NCBI GenBank assembly: GCA_016748015.1
Contig: JAAOMT010000761.1
Location: 173,958 to 237,957 of the forward strand
Source of the DNA: Geosiphon pyriformis
Taxonomy: Eukaryota; Glomeromycota; Glomeromycetes; Archaeosporales; Geosiphonaceae
DNA: 64,000 nucleotides
Direction of reading: 5' to 3'
Below the pieces are notes generated by a model. The model searched no databases, was not told the origin of the DNA, and saw only the letters and a program-made list of their open reading frames with translations. A program made the translations under genes and the position numbers. How positions within the stretch are numbered: the stretch's first letter is position 1; each line of letters begins with the position of its first letter. This document shows positions 10,677 through 23,193 of this stretch, in pieces.

Positions 10677-11980
10677 TAGAGCTAATATGGAGGTTTGCTA
10701 CATGCAATGTTTGGGGTCTCAATGTCTCTGTTAAGCAGAAAGACGTTTTTTGTTGGCACAGAAAGTCCAGCAATATGATGTCTATTGTTATGGAAACAAA
10801 ATTAAGATCTAATGTTAGATTATGGATTATGAACAAATTTGATGGAGTGTGCATTTTCACATCTGGCCTAAATAATGGGTTTCTTGGAGCTGGAATAGCA
10901 ATAGTTATGAACAATTCTCTGGCTCAATATGTTTCCAAAGTAGAGGAGGTTCCTGGTCATATTATTTTGGTGCATCTTATTTTTAAAGACAAGGTTTCAG
11001 TCTCAATTGTTGGTTTGTATGCTTGTGCCTCTTCTGGTAACTGGTTTGGATAAGCACCTAGTGTTAATTTTTTCATAGCTCAGGTGGTCAATTCCAGTAA
11101 TTTTGTTGTCTTGGGCAGTGATTTTAATAAAAGCAAGTCAATAAAAAGTGCAAGTTTTGGGTTTTGTTCAGGTTTAGATTTGGTCAATTTTTTTTGGAGG
11201 CATTTTTTGGCTGGAGCTCCTACATGGAGCAATTTGAAAGGCATTGAAAAGGTTATTGATCACATTTTTGTTAGTAAGAGCTTGATTTCAGCTACAGCCA
11301 GCCACAGAGTGAAATCTGTAACTGAGTTTTTTAACACTGATCATAGGGCTGTCTTAGTCTCAGTGGGCTTGAGTGATCTTTTGAACATGTATTTAGATGA
11401 TATATGTAGGCATGCTAATAAGAATTACTGAAAATTCAAGCTAAAAAATGTGGATATCAATGGCTAGAGGCATTTTATAAAGTGCTCTTCAAACAAGTTT
11501 TTGGAGAAGTCAATTGTGTTTTATGATGCAGAATATAATAGTAACTTGGATGATATATGGAATGTTCTCAAGGAAATAACAATTAATTCTGCTGATGTAA
11601 TCTTTTCTAGACTTTGATTTAGCAAATTCAATAGTGCAAGGAACAAAGCTTCTTCAAAATTTCATGGATTAAAGCTGCTAATATCCAAGATTGTCAATAG
11701 TATGAAAACAGGTTTGAGTTTGAAGACTGACTATTTTATTACTACATGAACAGGCTTAGATAATGATTGGACATTCAAGATTCGAATTATGATCAATAAA
11801 AGTGTTAGGATTGAGGATATTGTATATTACATTTCAGTTGCCAAAAAAAGATATTACAGGTTCAAATATCATGAATCTAGGGTTGCCCAAGATAAGTCCA
11901 TCAGGGTGGCTGTGGCAAAGTGTATAGAGAATTTCTGTTTAGATAAGGAGAGAATAATAAAAAGTGTTCTAGATTGGTAA
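10673..11980 (+). pseudogene. LINE-A ORF2, endonuclease part only
   Basis: The ATG at 10,673 overlaps the ORF1 stop as ATGA. The frame encodes an EEP/APE-type endonuclease: CNVWGLN, METKLRS, GAGIAIVMNNSLAQ, LYACAS, VVLGSDFN and FFNTDHRAV, matching the catalytic Asn, Glu, Asp and terminal Asp-His motifs. This domain would nick target DNA for target-primed reverse transcription. The linker continues with stops (near 11,051, 11,429, 11,465, 11,617, 11,749) to SVLDW at 11,978, where the element ends before RT. Confidence 0.85.
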
Positions 11981-13148
11981 TTTTTTTACCAGAGTATAAT
12001 ATATAAACCAAAATCAAAAAAACAACTAATCAAAGTATTATGTTATGTTTTAACTACTTTTAAAATATTTATTGCTTTTATTTGATTTATCTTAGAAATG
12101 TAGGTATTTTATGACTAAAACATTCATTCTTAGGCCTTTTACAAAATAAAGATCATACATTGTGATATCTGTTGAAAAAATGTATTAATATTTATTAATT
12201 AAGACAAGTAATTCATTATTAATTTTGAAAATGTGTGTTATACCACTTCAGTTGCTTCCAGTGCACACTTCACTAAAGAAAATTATGCACCCGAAATTTT
12301 TTAAGACAGTTATAATAAAAGCATCAATATATGATTTATCAGATACCTGATTCTAATAGTTTTTGTGCAATTTAAGAATTTGATAAATTGAAAATCTATG
12401 CAAAAAAATTGTTAGCAAGAAATAAATTTAATAGACCAACAATAAAAAAACCTTTATAATGGCTTTAGAATAAATATTATAATATTCTTAGGAAAAAGTT
12501 TTAGAAAAGAAAGCATAAATTCAAAATGAATCTAATAATTTTCAGATGAACATTAATCATTTGCCAAGATTATATTGTAATAATTGTAAAATAATCTTGA
12601 ATATTGTTAAAGAGATAAAACAAATTTTTTTTTAAAGATTTTAATTATTGAATAATGTGTTATTGGATTTACATCAGCTTAATATTCTTAATATATTAAT
12701 TTTAGTAATTAATTGTGTTTTAGCTAAAATAAAATTCTTAAAATTTATTATTAAAAATTTGCTTAAAAGCATATTATTATAATAATCAAATATTTAATTT
12801 TTTACAGAGTAACTATAAAATTAATTAAAAAAAATTTTTTTTTTCCAAATGACAAAAGTAATAATACACAACAATTTAAAAATTGATTAAATGTTACACT
12901 AAAAAGTTTGCTGAAATATTTTAAAACTTTACAAAAATATTTAAAATTTATAATATCTTAATACTTGAAATATATATATATTTTTGCTTTAAAATTTATC
13001 ATATTGTATTTTAATTAATAAAAAAATTTTTTGATAAAAAATTTTTTTTTATTAATATTTAATTACAAAAAAGAGTCAAAAAACCAAAAAAATATTTTTG
13101 TGTTTAACAACTTTTTATTTAAAAACTCACAACTATAAATACTTTTAA
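11981..13148. other. AT-rich spacer, possible eroded DNA transposon
   Basis: No supported gene. A slightly GC-richer patch at about 12,240-12,300 (CAGTGCACACTTC, then TTATGCACCC) looks like a DNA-transposon terminus, but I could not find its inverted partner. Short translations near 12,420-12,600 vaguely recall a helix-turn-helix region. Confidence 0.35.
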
Positions 13149-13150
13149 TA

Positions 13151-14497
13151 CAAAGAGGTATAAAAAGTATTAAATACTTAATATAATATATAAAAAAGCT
13201 ATATATTATAATATTATTACCAATTTAAGCCATAATTATTTTTATAATTACTTATAGTTATAATCTACAAATCAACATAAATTACATCTTTAAAAAACAC
13301 AACAGTCAATCATATGTATATATATAAAATATCAAATATTCTTGTAATGAAAAAATTTATTGCATCAAATATGTTTTAGAAAAAAATTTCTAAATACCAA
13401 AAAGGAGAGATTATTTCAGCAAAAAAGTTAGGACATACAAACAGTGAGATTTTCACGACTATTGAATGTTCATATTTTTCTATAATATGTGTATAAAAGT
13501 CATATAAGCTAAAAAAACTTCCTAAAAAATAAATAAACTGACCACAAATTCTTGACAAATGTATATGTAAACAACTCAAATATTTAATAATAGAAAATAA
13601 AAAAACCTGCCACCAAACTTTTTCTTAAATATAATTAAATATTATTAAAGATACTAATAAATCTATTTCTATACAAATTATTCAAAGTGGATTAACTCAA
13701 GGACTTTGCTTATGTATTCCTTATTTTAAGCCATTAATTTTCAAATTAAATAAAAAAAAATGTTTACAATGGGCTCGTATTTATAAAAATTGAACATTAG
13801 AAAATTTTAAATGAATTGTTTGGTCAGATGAATTTATATATACACAATTTAGAACTACAGGATTTGAACATGTATAATATAAACCTTCCGAAGAGTTTCA
13901 TAAAAATTGTATTAAAACTACAGTTAAAAAAAGCTTTGGTTGTATGTTTTAGGAATGTTTTTTATGAGTTGGTTTAGATTCTTTAATTCATTTGATTGGT
14001 CATATTATTGGAGTTATATACTAGAAAACCTTGGCTAATTATGTAATTTCTATGGTAAAATTTCATGCAAAAAAAACTAAAAAAAGTTTTTTTTTCAGGA
14101 AAACAATGCATTAATTCATATATTAAAAGTCACACATTCTTTTCTTACTTCTTTAAATGTTAAATTACTTTCTTGGCAGCACAAAGTCTTAATATTACTC
14201 CAATAGAAAATTTTTGGTCATATATTAAAATTAAAATTCGTCAATGTAATTTTCAACTTTCAAATATTATATAATTGGAACAGTAAGTTAAGGAAAAATA
14301 AGATGCAATACCTATAAATTGCTATTGTAATTTGATTAAGTCTATATCATGTCGAGTTTAAGCTATTTTTCAAGCAAATGAGGGTTAACAAAATACTAAC
14401 ATGCATTTTAATATAATAATAAAAAATTAACAATTCATAAGTTAGTTTTTTTATATAATATATTATAAAAGTGTCTAATATTTTTTATATCTTCTTT
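13151..14497 (+). mobile_element. Tc1/mariner element, copy A (dead)
   Basis: The ends are eroded inverted repeats (CAAAGAGGTATAAAAAG at left; ATATCTTCTTT at right) flanked by TA, as expected for Tc1/mariner. The plus strand has a broken DDE transposase: WARIYKNWTLENFK near 13,770, IVWSDEF near 13,820, then IHxxKVTHSFLTSLNVKLLSW near 14,115-14,180 and PIENFW near 14,200. The first Asp and last Glu motifs remain; the second Asp reads Asn (ENNAL). One base is missing in the WPAQS segment relative to copy B at 39,099, which shifts the frame. Copies A and B are homologous over their full length. Confidence 0.85.
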
Positions 14498-14769
14498 TAT
14501 TTAATACAAAATTAAAAAAAAAACTAATACAAGCTCAAAAAGAGATATTTTGATGCAAAAAATTAAGAAAGACTTTGGTTTTAAAAAGTAAAAATTTAAA
14601 TAAAAAACTATAATTAATATTAAAAACATTAAAAATATTATATTAAGTAAACCAGTTTTAATTTAGATAATAATAATAATAATAATAATATTTTACATAA
14701 TTCAAAGAATAATATTTTGAAATAAATTTAAATTAAACACATAAAAATTGAAATATAGATTTTTATTAA

Positions 14770-15500
14770 TTTTACTCAAAGTTATTAATGTTTTTTACCA
14801 AAAAAAAGATTGCAATTACTGTTAAGAAATTTTTTACTCTGAATATTAATTTGTTAACAATAAAAAAAGTTTGTAAAAAAATTGCAAATAGCTGAAAAAA
14901 TTTTTTTACTAAATAGTTTTTTTTTAAAATTTTATAAAATTATAAAAATATTATTCATATTTGAATTTAACTTAACTAAGACAAAAAAATTGGCTGAAAA
15001 AATAATGTAATTACAAATACTAATCTTAAACATGTAAATTTTTACACAGGTTAAGAAATAATTGTTAAAAAATTCTAGTTAATACTTTAAAAATGGCTAT
15101 ATAAATGTTGTTTTAAATTTAGTCAAGTTGTGTTAATCAAACTGTAGTTTATTGTTTTTGGCAAAAAATTATTGTTGAGTTTATTATATTGAGCCAAATT
15201 AATTTGGTGGCTTTTAAATAGTTTGTTTAATTAAAACAAAATACTATAAATATTACTAAAATTAATATAAACAAGACTTTTTAATAAAAAAACCAAATAT
15301 TAAGTTTTGTTTATTAATTTATTTATAAACACAGATGCTTATATCTTGTGAAATTTTTAGAATTAGTTAAAAATAATTGCTTTTTAAAAAGAGATTTATT
15401 ATTTATATGAGAATTAAATATGCAACTGTTTATTTTAATTCAAAAAAAAAGCTCGGAAAATGTTGTAATTAGATATTTGCTTTGAATAATATTAAGACTT
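14770..15500 (+). pseudogene. Ghost LINE ORF1 fragment
   Basis: Almost pure AT, but one can read VKKFFTLNINLLTIKK (like VRKSFALDINL in the LINEs), ITNTNLKHVN, then FWQKIIVEFIILSQINLVA near 15,160-15,235, which parallels the RRM end LWQKAVVEFANSDQAVQL of LINE-D. Later text includes CLYLVKFLELVKNNC, like the HDLGNLLEKAGEKTC segment. Strand and order agree with LINE ORF1. Trp, Gln and Arg codons have become stops throughout. No ORF2 was recognised after it. Confidence 0.6.
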
Positions 15501-17590
15501 TTTTAACTTAATCAAACTTATTTTATTTAAATATTCAACTTGCAATCATTTTGTTTATATTTTTTTAAAATATAATTCTACTGAAAAGAAATTTTTTTGT
15601 TTTAAAAAGGTTTTACTTGATATTTTGTAATTGTTTTTTATTGGATTTTGGATAAATATTGATAATTTGTAATTTTGTAAAATAATTATGTTTATTTGAC
15701 CATTATACTTAGCAATTTTTATAAGTACTTGTAAATAATAATTAATAATAATTTATTTTGTTTAAAATTCTTAAAACTTAAGTTATTGAAAATTTAATTT
15801 TTTGTTTAATCTGCTTATAAATAAAAAATTACATACATTTTTACATTTAATTTTGTTTTTTTAAATTCAATGATAAAGCTTTTATTAGATATTTAAATAT
15901 AGCTAATATTATAATGTGTTGTTTTAGTGCTTTGAATTTTTTCATTGAAAATTATATTAGTTTTATAAACTAATAATTTTTAATAATATTTTGATATTGA
16001 ACTGTATTTGTAACCAAAACTTTAATTAAATAATAATTTTACCAATAAAATATTTTTTATATTATTATAACAATTACTAATTTCAGAAATTTTAGAATTT
16101 TTTATTAATTTGTCATTAATAAGAAAAAACTTTCAAATTAATTAAAATAAAACTTTAAAATAAATATAATTTTACATAATAAAGTTTTAATATTAACGAA
16201 TTTATTTATTTTACATTATAAATTATTATTATTTAATTATTAATTAACAATACAAATATAATAGATTATTATTAAATATCACATATTATTTGTTATATGA
16301 TTTTAATATTATACAAATATTATACATGTTAAAATATATTATTAATATAATTTGTTTTGTTTTTGAAAATATGTTAATATTATAAAGCTATTCTTAATAT
16401 TTAATATTTTTTAAATTCTATATGTAAATTTGGTAATTTGGTAATTTTTGTTAATTTTGTCTATTTATTTAATTCATATATTTTGTATTTTTAATCAAAT
16501 CTAGTTTTTATGTCAATTTTATTAAAAACAGCATTAAAATTTTCTTAAATTCAAAATAACAATAAAAAAAATTGAATTATATGCTGTAAAATTCAAAATT
16601 GACTAATTTGATTTTAAAAGTGTTTTTAAAACAGTATTTTTTACTTTGATATTATAAAAAATATCGATAAATAATTTAAAGCCAAATTAGTTTAAAAAGA
16701 TAAATGATTTTTTTTTAAAATTTTAAAAAAAATTATATTAATACAAAGTAACAGATTTAATTTAATCACAACAAACTTTATTAAATATTAAAGACACAAT
16801 GTAGTTATTAATTATTAATAAAAGATTTTTTGGTTTTAAATAAGAGGTTTTCTTATTTAAAGTTTTTTCTAAGTAACTAATTAAAATTGGTTAAATGTAA
16901 TTATGACTAAAACAAAAAATCTTAAAATTTTTAACAGCAAACTAGTAACCAAGCTATTTTTTACAAATCTTTTTAAATATTGTTTAAATAATCATAAAAA
17001 CCAGAAAAAACCATTTTTTGGTGTTTTTTACTTTAAAGTGTGATTCTTTTTTTGTGAAAAATATAACATTAGTTTTATTTGGTTTTTTTAGTGTTTACAT
17101 TAATCTTGTTGTAATTATATTAATTATAATGCTTAATTTAAATTTAATATTAAACAATATCTTTTTTTATTTAAATAATAATAATAATAATAACATATCT
17201 GTTAATAATAAGTTTATTATTAAAAATTAAAACTAGTTTTATGTTTTTTATATAAAATTTAATGCTTAAAAAATGTAATATTATTATTTATTATTTTAAT
17301 TATTAAGATTTTTACTTTATTTTTTTAAATAATTAATATTATTTTTCAGTTAATTATTTTTCCAATCTTAATTTTAATTAAATAATTAATATATTGGCAA
17401 TTATTTGTTTATATATAACATAAATCAAGATTTTTTGACTAATACACTGAGCTATTTTATACGTTTAAGAGTAAATTTAATATAAAAAATATTTATTTTG
17501 TAATTGATCTAACTATTTAAAAAAGTGGCATCTTTTTAAGGGCTCAAATTTTTTATTCTAGTAAATATTATTAACTAAATAAATATTATG
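15501..17590. other. AT-rich stretch without supported gene
   Basis: No protein motif that I can support. A 47-codon frame from an ATG at 16,903 (MTKTKNLKIF) and a 70-codon frame at 17,018 look like chance AT-rich translations. A short ATA/AAT microsatellite lies at about 17,178-17,195. Confidence 0.5.
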
Positions 17591-17599
17591 TTTTTTCTT

Positions 17600-19122
17600 T
17601 ATAAACATATTATTCTAAATATTTTTATATGAGTCAATTCTTGGATTTAAAGATACAGGATATTTTGTTTTCCCTGTCTTTCCTGCCCAATCAAAGTCAA
17701 TAAATTTGATATCAGTTTTTCCAAACCATAATGTTGGTGCCACGAAAATCTCTGTGCACATAACTAAATTCGTAAAATTTTTACATAGTGTCTTTAACTG
17801 CACTTTTTATTAATAAACTGTTTCTAAATTGAGATAAAATCAATGTTTTATATTCATCCAAATACTTCATAACAATAATTTTTTATTCTTCTTTAAGTTG
17901 ATTTATTGCCAATAATTTGAGAGCAGAATTGAATTAAAAGCATTTTTTATGTACATCTTTAGAATATTCTTGGATAAATTTAATCAGAGCCTTTTTCTGC
18001 TGATTTTTTACCTGCATTTATGTAATCCATAAATGGTGGGTGCTCAGAAATTTTGTTTGATATATTAAAAAAGTTCTGGTGTTATTAATATTTATTGTGT
18101 TGATACATAGGAAACAAAAGTTATCAAGTATCATAGTTTGACTATAAATGTTGTTTTAGTACTCTTTTAGTAAAATCAAAGAATTTCTTAAACCCATAAA
18201 CATTTTTATAATATTTACTGCCATATAATAGTTGTACACAATTCTATTTAAAAAAAATATGTGTAAGATAATTAAACACAATGAAAGAAACACAAATAGC
18301 ACTAGAAATTGATATATTGAGTCTTTTATTAAGTTTTATTTAAAGTTAGAGAATACTTAAAATCAATAGTAACAGATATATACAAACAAACTCTCTAGAT
18401 TAATAAGAAATGCAAACAAACAGGTCTTTTTGAAAAGACTTGTTTTGCTATTGTGAGCTTTTATTACAAATTTTTTATAATATACACGATTTTTAATATA
18501 CTAATTGCTATTTATATCAAGTTCTGTTTTAACTTTCAAATTTGCTAAGAAAATACTTTCTCCAATCATTGAACAGATGCTGTTATCTGTTACTCTTCTG
18601 CCAATTTTTTCTTGTTTAATTTGGAAATTTTCTTTACAAAATATAACAAATCAGCAGTAAAAAGTCTCTATCTTTGATTGTCATCTCAAAACATATTGGT
18701 TACCATAAAACCCAGTTCAAGCACAAAATTAAAATTTTTAGAAGCTATTTTATAACTTTTAGCCAATTTATAGAATGTGCTAAATATTTTATGATAGAAT
18801 TGAATTGGAATATCTAAGACCCAAATCTATTATTTATAGAATATCTTTCAGCTGCTTAGTTTCTATTAACACATATTGTAGTTTTTGTATCTAAAACCTC
18901 TATAATATTTGCTTATCTCTAGCTTTTTTTTTGCCTTTCAGCTATTGCTTTTTTTCTATTTATATTGCTCTTTTATAATTGTTTCTTAATTAGCTTATTC
19001 TACAATTCACTTAATCTACTTGTTTTTTTACCCTCCCTAAACTTCTTCAGCTTTTTCAAATATTTCCAATACTAAAACATAGCTAGCTCTAGTTTATGTT
19101 TAATAGTTTCAATGCTGGCCAT
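17600..19122 (-). pseudogene. Kinase-like protein pseudogene (HRD...DFD type)
   Basis: A minus-strand ATG at 19,122 starts a Lys/Glu-rich, coiled-coil-like N-terminus (MASIETIKHKLELAMF, then KKLKKFREGKK). After a gap with little recognisable text the C-terminal part reads ALKLLAINQLKEE.KIIVMKYLDEYKTL (about 17,840-17,930), VHRDFRGTNIM (17,740-17,760) and KFIDFDWAGK (17,675-17,705), ending near 17,600. HRD...N and DFD in place of DFG are the catalytic-loop and metal motifs of an atypical kinase domain known next to Crinkler-type regions in fungi and oomycetes; I saw no Crinkler header here. Stops and at least one frameshift between HRD and DFD break it. Confidence 0.65.
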
Positions 19123-19948
19123 TTTGTTTTGTGTATTTTGTTATGGTTTAAGAAAATATCTGTTTAGTTTATGTTAATAATATTTCAGATCTTTATCTAT
19201 TAATATAAATTTATGATTTAAGTAACAAAACTGCTATTTTTAAATTACACCAATAATAGCTGGTATTAAGAGTTTAATTTCTGCAAAATGTTTTATGTAA
19301 TATAATATAATTATTATTAATTTTTTTTGGAAATGCTTTATTGAGTGTTATTTATTTATTTCCTTACAACATATAAACATTTTAAAATAATACAAATTAT
19401 GCTTTTTTTAAATATAACCAACTATTTGAGCCAACTAAAACAACAATAAAACTAAATTCCGAATTTTTAATTAACCAAATTTAATATTTAAGACATTTTA
19501 TGTGCTAATTTTTTTAAACAAAACTATATTTATTTAAAATTTTCAAGCCAATTTTGTTAATATGCTTAATTGAATTAACATATTTAAAATATATTTTTAA
19601 AAATAAAACTTTTTTGTTTATAGTATATTTTAAGCTTGGGTGTAAGAATTTATATATTACTTTTAATATATTATTAAAAATATTTAACCCAATTTAACTA
19701 TTTTGTTAAAACACTTAAAAATTCGAATAATTTTTTATTTCAATTTTTTAAAACAAATTATTTAGTTAAAATCACATATATTTTTTGTTATTTAATATAT
19801 TAACATTAATTTGCATATTTTTAAATTTAAAAATTACAGATCTTAATAAAATTTATTAACAATCAAACATTATACTTTAAAAAAAATTTATAATATTATA
19901 CATATTTTTATTATTAATATATTATATTATATTTAATATAAAAAACTT
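19123..19948. other. AT-rich spacer before LINE-B
   Basis: Nothing recognisable; AT-rich sequence with no supported ORF. It ends where the LINE-B 5' untranslated region (TTCTCTC start, AAAAGTGCTTTTCTGA) begins. Confidence 0.5.
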
Positions 19949-20059
19949 TTTTCTCTCTTACTTTCACAAATTCTCAAAAAGTGCTTTTCTGAAAAAGAAA
20001 TTTTTTAGTTTTTTTCTTGTTAGTATTTTACAATTTCTCTTTCTAATAATCCATTTTTT

Positions 20060-21942
20060 ATAGACTTGGAGGCTGCTTTTAGTAGCAACATGTCTAAAAA
20101 AGAGCACCAAAAGATGCTTTTCATGGTCCTGCTGGTGGCTTTTTTTTGCAGAAAAAAAAAGTTGTGCTTGAGAATATCAAACACTCAAGTAATGAAAAAA
20201 ATATCTCTCTAAACAAATTTGAGCTTGGTAAAAATGTGTTTTCTAATGTAAATAGTGTGTCTGGTAATAAAGAAGATGCTAACATGACTGGCATTAATAT
20301 TGGGTCTCTTCTGGATTTAGCTGCCAACACTCCTAAAGCCAAGTGTGTCAATACTAATGTCATTTTTGGTTTCCCTCTTGGTTCTCCTAATTTTGTCATG
20401 AATAATAATAAAGATGTCTCTCTTCCTCCTCATCTTCCAATTTCTCTGGAAAAAAAATAGATTGACCCAAAAATTATTAAGACTCAGGTTGAAGTGTTTG
20501 CCAAAAAATCCTTTGCTCTTAATATCAATTTTAGTGCTGTAGAAGAAAAATCAGCAACAGCAAAAACCCAATTTATTAGAGAAATTTTTTTATTAGTCAA
20601 TGGTTTTGGGGGGGGCCACCACCCCCTCAAAATTTGAGAGAATTATCCAATCTATGTTTACTTCTGAGAAAAACATGATTAAGGCTATATCATTGGCCAG
20701 AGAAAAATAAATTGTCATAAACAGTAATCTTAAGAAACAAGGGATGAGATCAGATTGGGCTGTGATAATCAAAAAAATTCTCATGGATACGCCTAAAGAT
20801 ATAATTGTCACTGCAGTATTTGAATTTGGAGAAATTAAGTTGATCAAAATTCAATTAATTGGAATGTGGCAAAAAACTGTGGTGGAGTTTGCTGAAATAA
20901 ACCAAGCTGATTCATTGGTCTCAAAGTAGTTATTCCTGATTGGTAAAAATTTTGTGCATGTAGCCAAAGCAGTGGGGGATTGTGAGACTTGGACATCTAG
21001 GAATCAGTTCAAAGCACTTTTGTTTACTTTACCTGTGGGAACAACTGTTCATGATTTGGGCAATCTTTTAGAAAAAGCTGGTGAAAAAACATGCACCATA
21101 AACAGGTCCATAGAAATTGATAATAGAATTTGCTGTGTGGTAGTTGGTTTTGCCTCTGATGATGATTTAAAATCTGCCTTTCACATGGAGTCTATCTTCA
21201 ATGGGATGAAACTCTTTTGGGCTAGAATGAATTTGGTTTGTTGTGAGAAGTGTGGGCATTTTGAACATTTGGCTCTTGAATGTGATACACCAGATGCAAT
21301 CATGCTGCCATTATCTAAGAGATTATACAAAAAGAGTGCTTCAGAAGAAGTTTGTTTTTGGCTTGCTAAATTGTATGAAAAAAATGTGTTCTGATATCTC
21401 GCCCTACTGCTTTTGGTGACAAATCTTGGGTCCAAGTGGTCTTACTCTCTAAGTCTTCTGGTAGTATTTACTCTGGTTCTGGTCTTAATTTTTCTTCTCA
21501 TAGACTCTTAAGTCTTGGTAGTATCCTTTTTTCTATGTCTACAGTCTCCTCTGGCTTAAGTAATCATTTGGTGGTCTTAGAAAGGTTTCTGGAACTTTTA
21601 GTGAATCAGATGTCTAAGATTATGAAAAAGCTAAGTTTTGTGGAATTGGTGTCTTTGGTATTCAAGTCATTTGTCTCATCTCTGGTTGTTCTGGTGCCTT
21701 TAGACTTTGTTGTAGATTCAAATATGGCCATGAATAATATGCAGACATCCCTCATCCTTTCTCTTGTAATTGTTGTGGACACAGTCGCCGATCTTAGCTC
21801 AAGTAGTTCTAAGGTTTTAATCTCCAAGGTGGGTGGATTGGAATCTAAGTTGGTGGCTTTGGAAGTGTCAGTTAAGTTGGTTTTGGAAAAGTTGAATTGT
21901 TTGTGTTCTGGTTTGGGTTTGCCAGCTCTTATTGTCTCTTAA
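20060..21942 (+). pseudogene. LINE-B ORF1 (RRM and CCHC protein)
   Basis: Begins at the position of LINE-D's ATG, here ATA (20,060). A Ser/Lys-rich N-terminus leads to VFAKKSFALNINF, then the FGG-TPSKF segment where a run of eight G (about 20,608-20,615) puts the frame out by one. The RRM-like part (WAVIIKKILMDTPKDI...IKIQLIGMWQKTVVEF) follows at about 20,755-20,900, and the zinc knuckle CEKCGHFEHLALEC is intact near 21,245-21,285. The C-terminal part is Ser/Leu-rich with coiled-coil character. Stops occur near 20,458, 20,927 and 21,392. It ends in TAATG, overlapping ORF2 by one base. Confidence 0.85.
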
Positions 21943-23189
21943 TGAGTGAGTTAGTTTGGAAATTTGGTATGTGTAATGTCTAGAGTATCAATGTTTCTGT
22001 CAAGCAAGTAGATGTTGTGCATTGGTATGTGAATTCTGGTATTTTGGTGTCTTTTGTTACAGAAACTAAATTAAGGTCCAGTATTAAGCCGTGGATTGCT
22101 AATAAGTTTGAGAGTGTGCATATCTTTACATTGGGTTTGGAGGAAGATTTTCTCAGTGCTGGGGTAACTGTTATTATGAGCAATTCTCTGATTCAACATG
22201 TGTCTAAGGTTGAGGCAGTGCTTGGTTGGGTTGTTTTGGTATGGCTTCTATTCAAAGGCAAGCTCTCTGTAACTGTACTTGGTTTGTACACTGGTGCTTC
22301 TTTTAGTGTTTGTTTTGGGCAGGTGTCTGAGATGAACTCTATTATTGCTAAGGCTATTAACTCCAGCACTTTTGTGGTCCTAGGTAAAGATTTTAATAAA
22401 TGTGGGTCTAAAAAGAGTGTGAGTTTCAGGTTCTGCTCAAATCTGGGTCTGGTTAATTTATTTGTTGGTCATTGTTTGGTTTATACTCCTACTTAGTGCA
22501 ATTCAAGAGGTGTTGAAAAGACTATTGATTACATTTTTGTTAGTGAGAGTCTGTCTTTCTCTGTTGCTAAACATTGGGTTGGTTCTGTTTCTAATTTTTT
22601 TAATATGGATTACAATGCTGTTGTTGTGTCAGTCAGTTTGGAAGGACTCTTGGATGTTCAGTTGAATAGTTTGCATAAGCAGGCTAATAAAGATCATTGG
22701 AAGTTCAGAATTAAAGATGCAAATAGTGTCAGGTGGTCTTGTTTTAGAAACTGCTCATCCACCAAGATTTTGATGGTAAAGAATAGGTTTTTTGCCACTG
22801 CTGCTGATCATAATTTAGATGCTATGTGGTTACTATTGGAAAAGGCTTTGGTGGATTCTGCTGGCGAGATATTTTTTAGACATTGGTTCAGTGTTTTTCA
22901 GTATTTAAGGAATATGCAATCTTCTAAATTTCTGGATTTGGAGTTGCTGGTTGTCAAAATTGTCAAAACCTGGGCTCTGCTGATATCTTTGGTTTCAATT
23001 GTTTTGCTAAGAAGTGGGCATCTTTAGATGCTGCTAATGCTCTTGTTTTAGAAGACATGATTTGTAATGGTCAAAAATTGGAGAACATTCTTAAATATTT
23101 GTTACTTATCAAGAAAGAGTATAGGAAGTCTAAATTACATGAATCAAAATTGGTGCAGGAGGCTTCTATCAGGAAGGCTATCAAAAAGC

Positions 23190-23193
23190 ACAT
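23190..23193 (+). repeat. Left target-site duplication of the LTR element
   Basis: ACAT lies directly before the LTR start. The right copy is GTAT. The two differ by transitions only and imply an original GCAT; GCAT also restores the LINE codons (Lys-Arg-Met-Glu-Lys), like the KRIESF stretch in LINE-C. Confidence 0.65.

Larger units (their letters stand above)
8764..11980 (+). mobile_element. LINE-A, Tad/I-like non-LTR retrotransposon, 3'-truncated
   Basis: The 5' end aligns by eye with LINE-C: both start near a CATTCC motif and share AGTCAAAAGTTTTTT and GTTGGCCCTAGT. It carries a complete but broken ORF1 and the endonuclease part of ORF2. It stops at about 11,978, in the linker before the RT domain, and unrelated AT-rich DNA follows. 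LINEs usually lose their 5' ends, so loss of the 3' two-thirds points to deletion or rearrangement after insertion. It belongs with LINE-C in one subfamily by its ORF1. Confidence 0.9.

Noticed and set aside
12240-12310. Possible DNA-transposon terminus (CAGTGCACACTTC, TTATGCACCC)
   Set aside because: No inverted partner or target duplication found within the next few kilobases.
13376-13579. 67-codon minus-strand frame in mariner-A, and its counterpart at 39,312-39,506
   Set aside because: Both are antisense to the transposase N-terminal region; conservation comes from the plus-strand gene.
17018-17230. 70-codon frame with hydrophobic residues and an Asn run, like a small membrane protein
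   Set aside because: The Asn run is a microsatellite and the hydrophobicity follows from AT-rich codons; no neighbours or start context support it.
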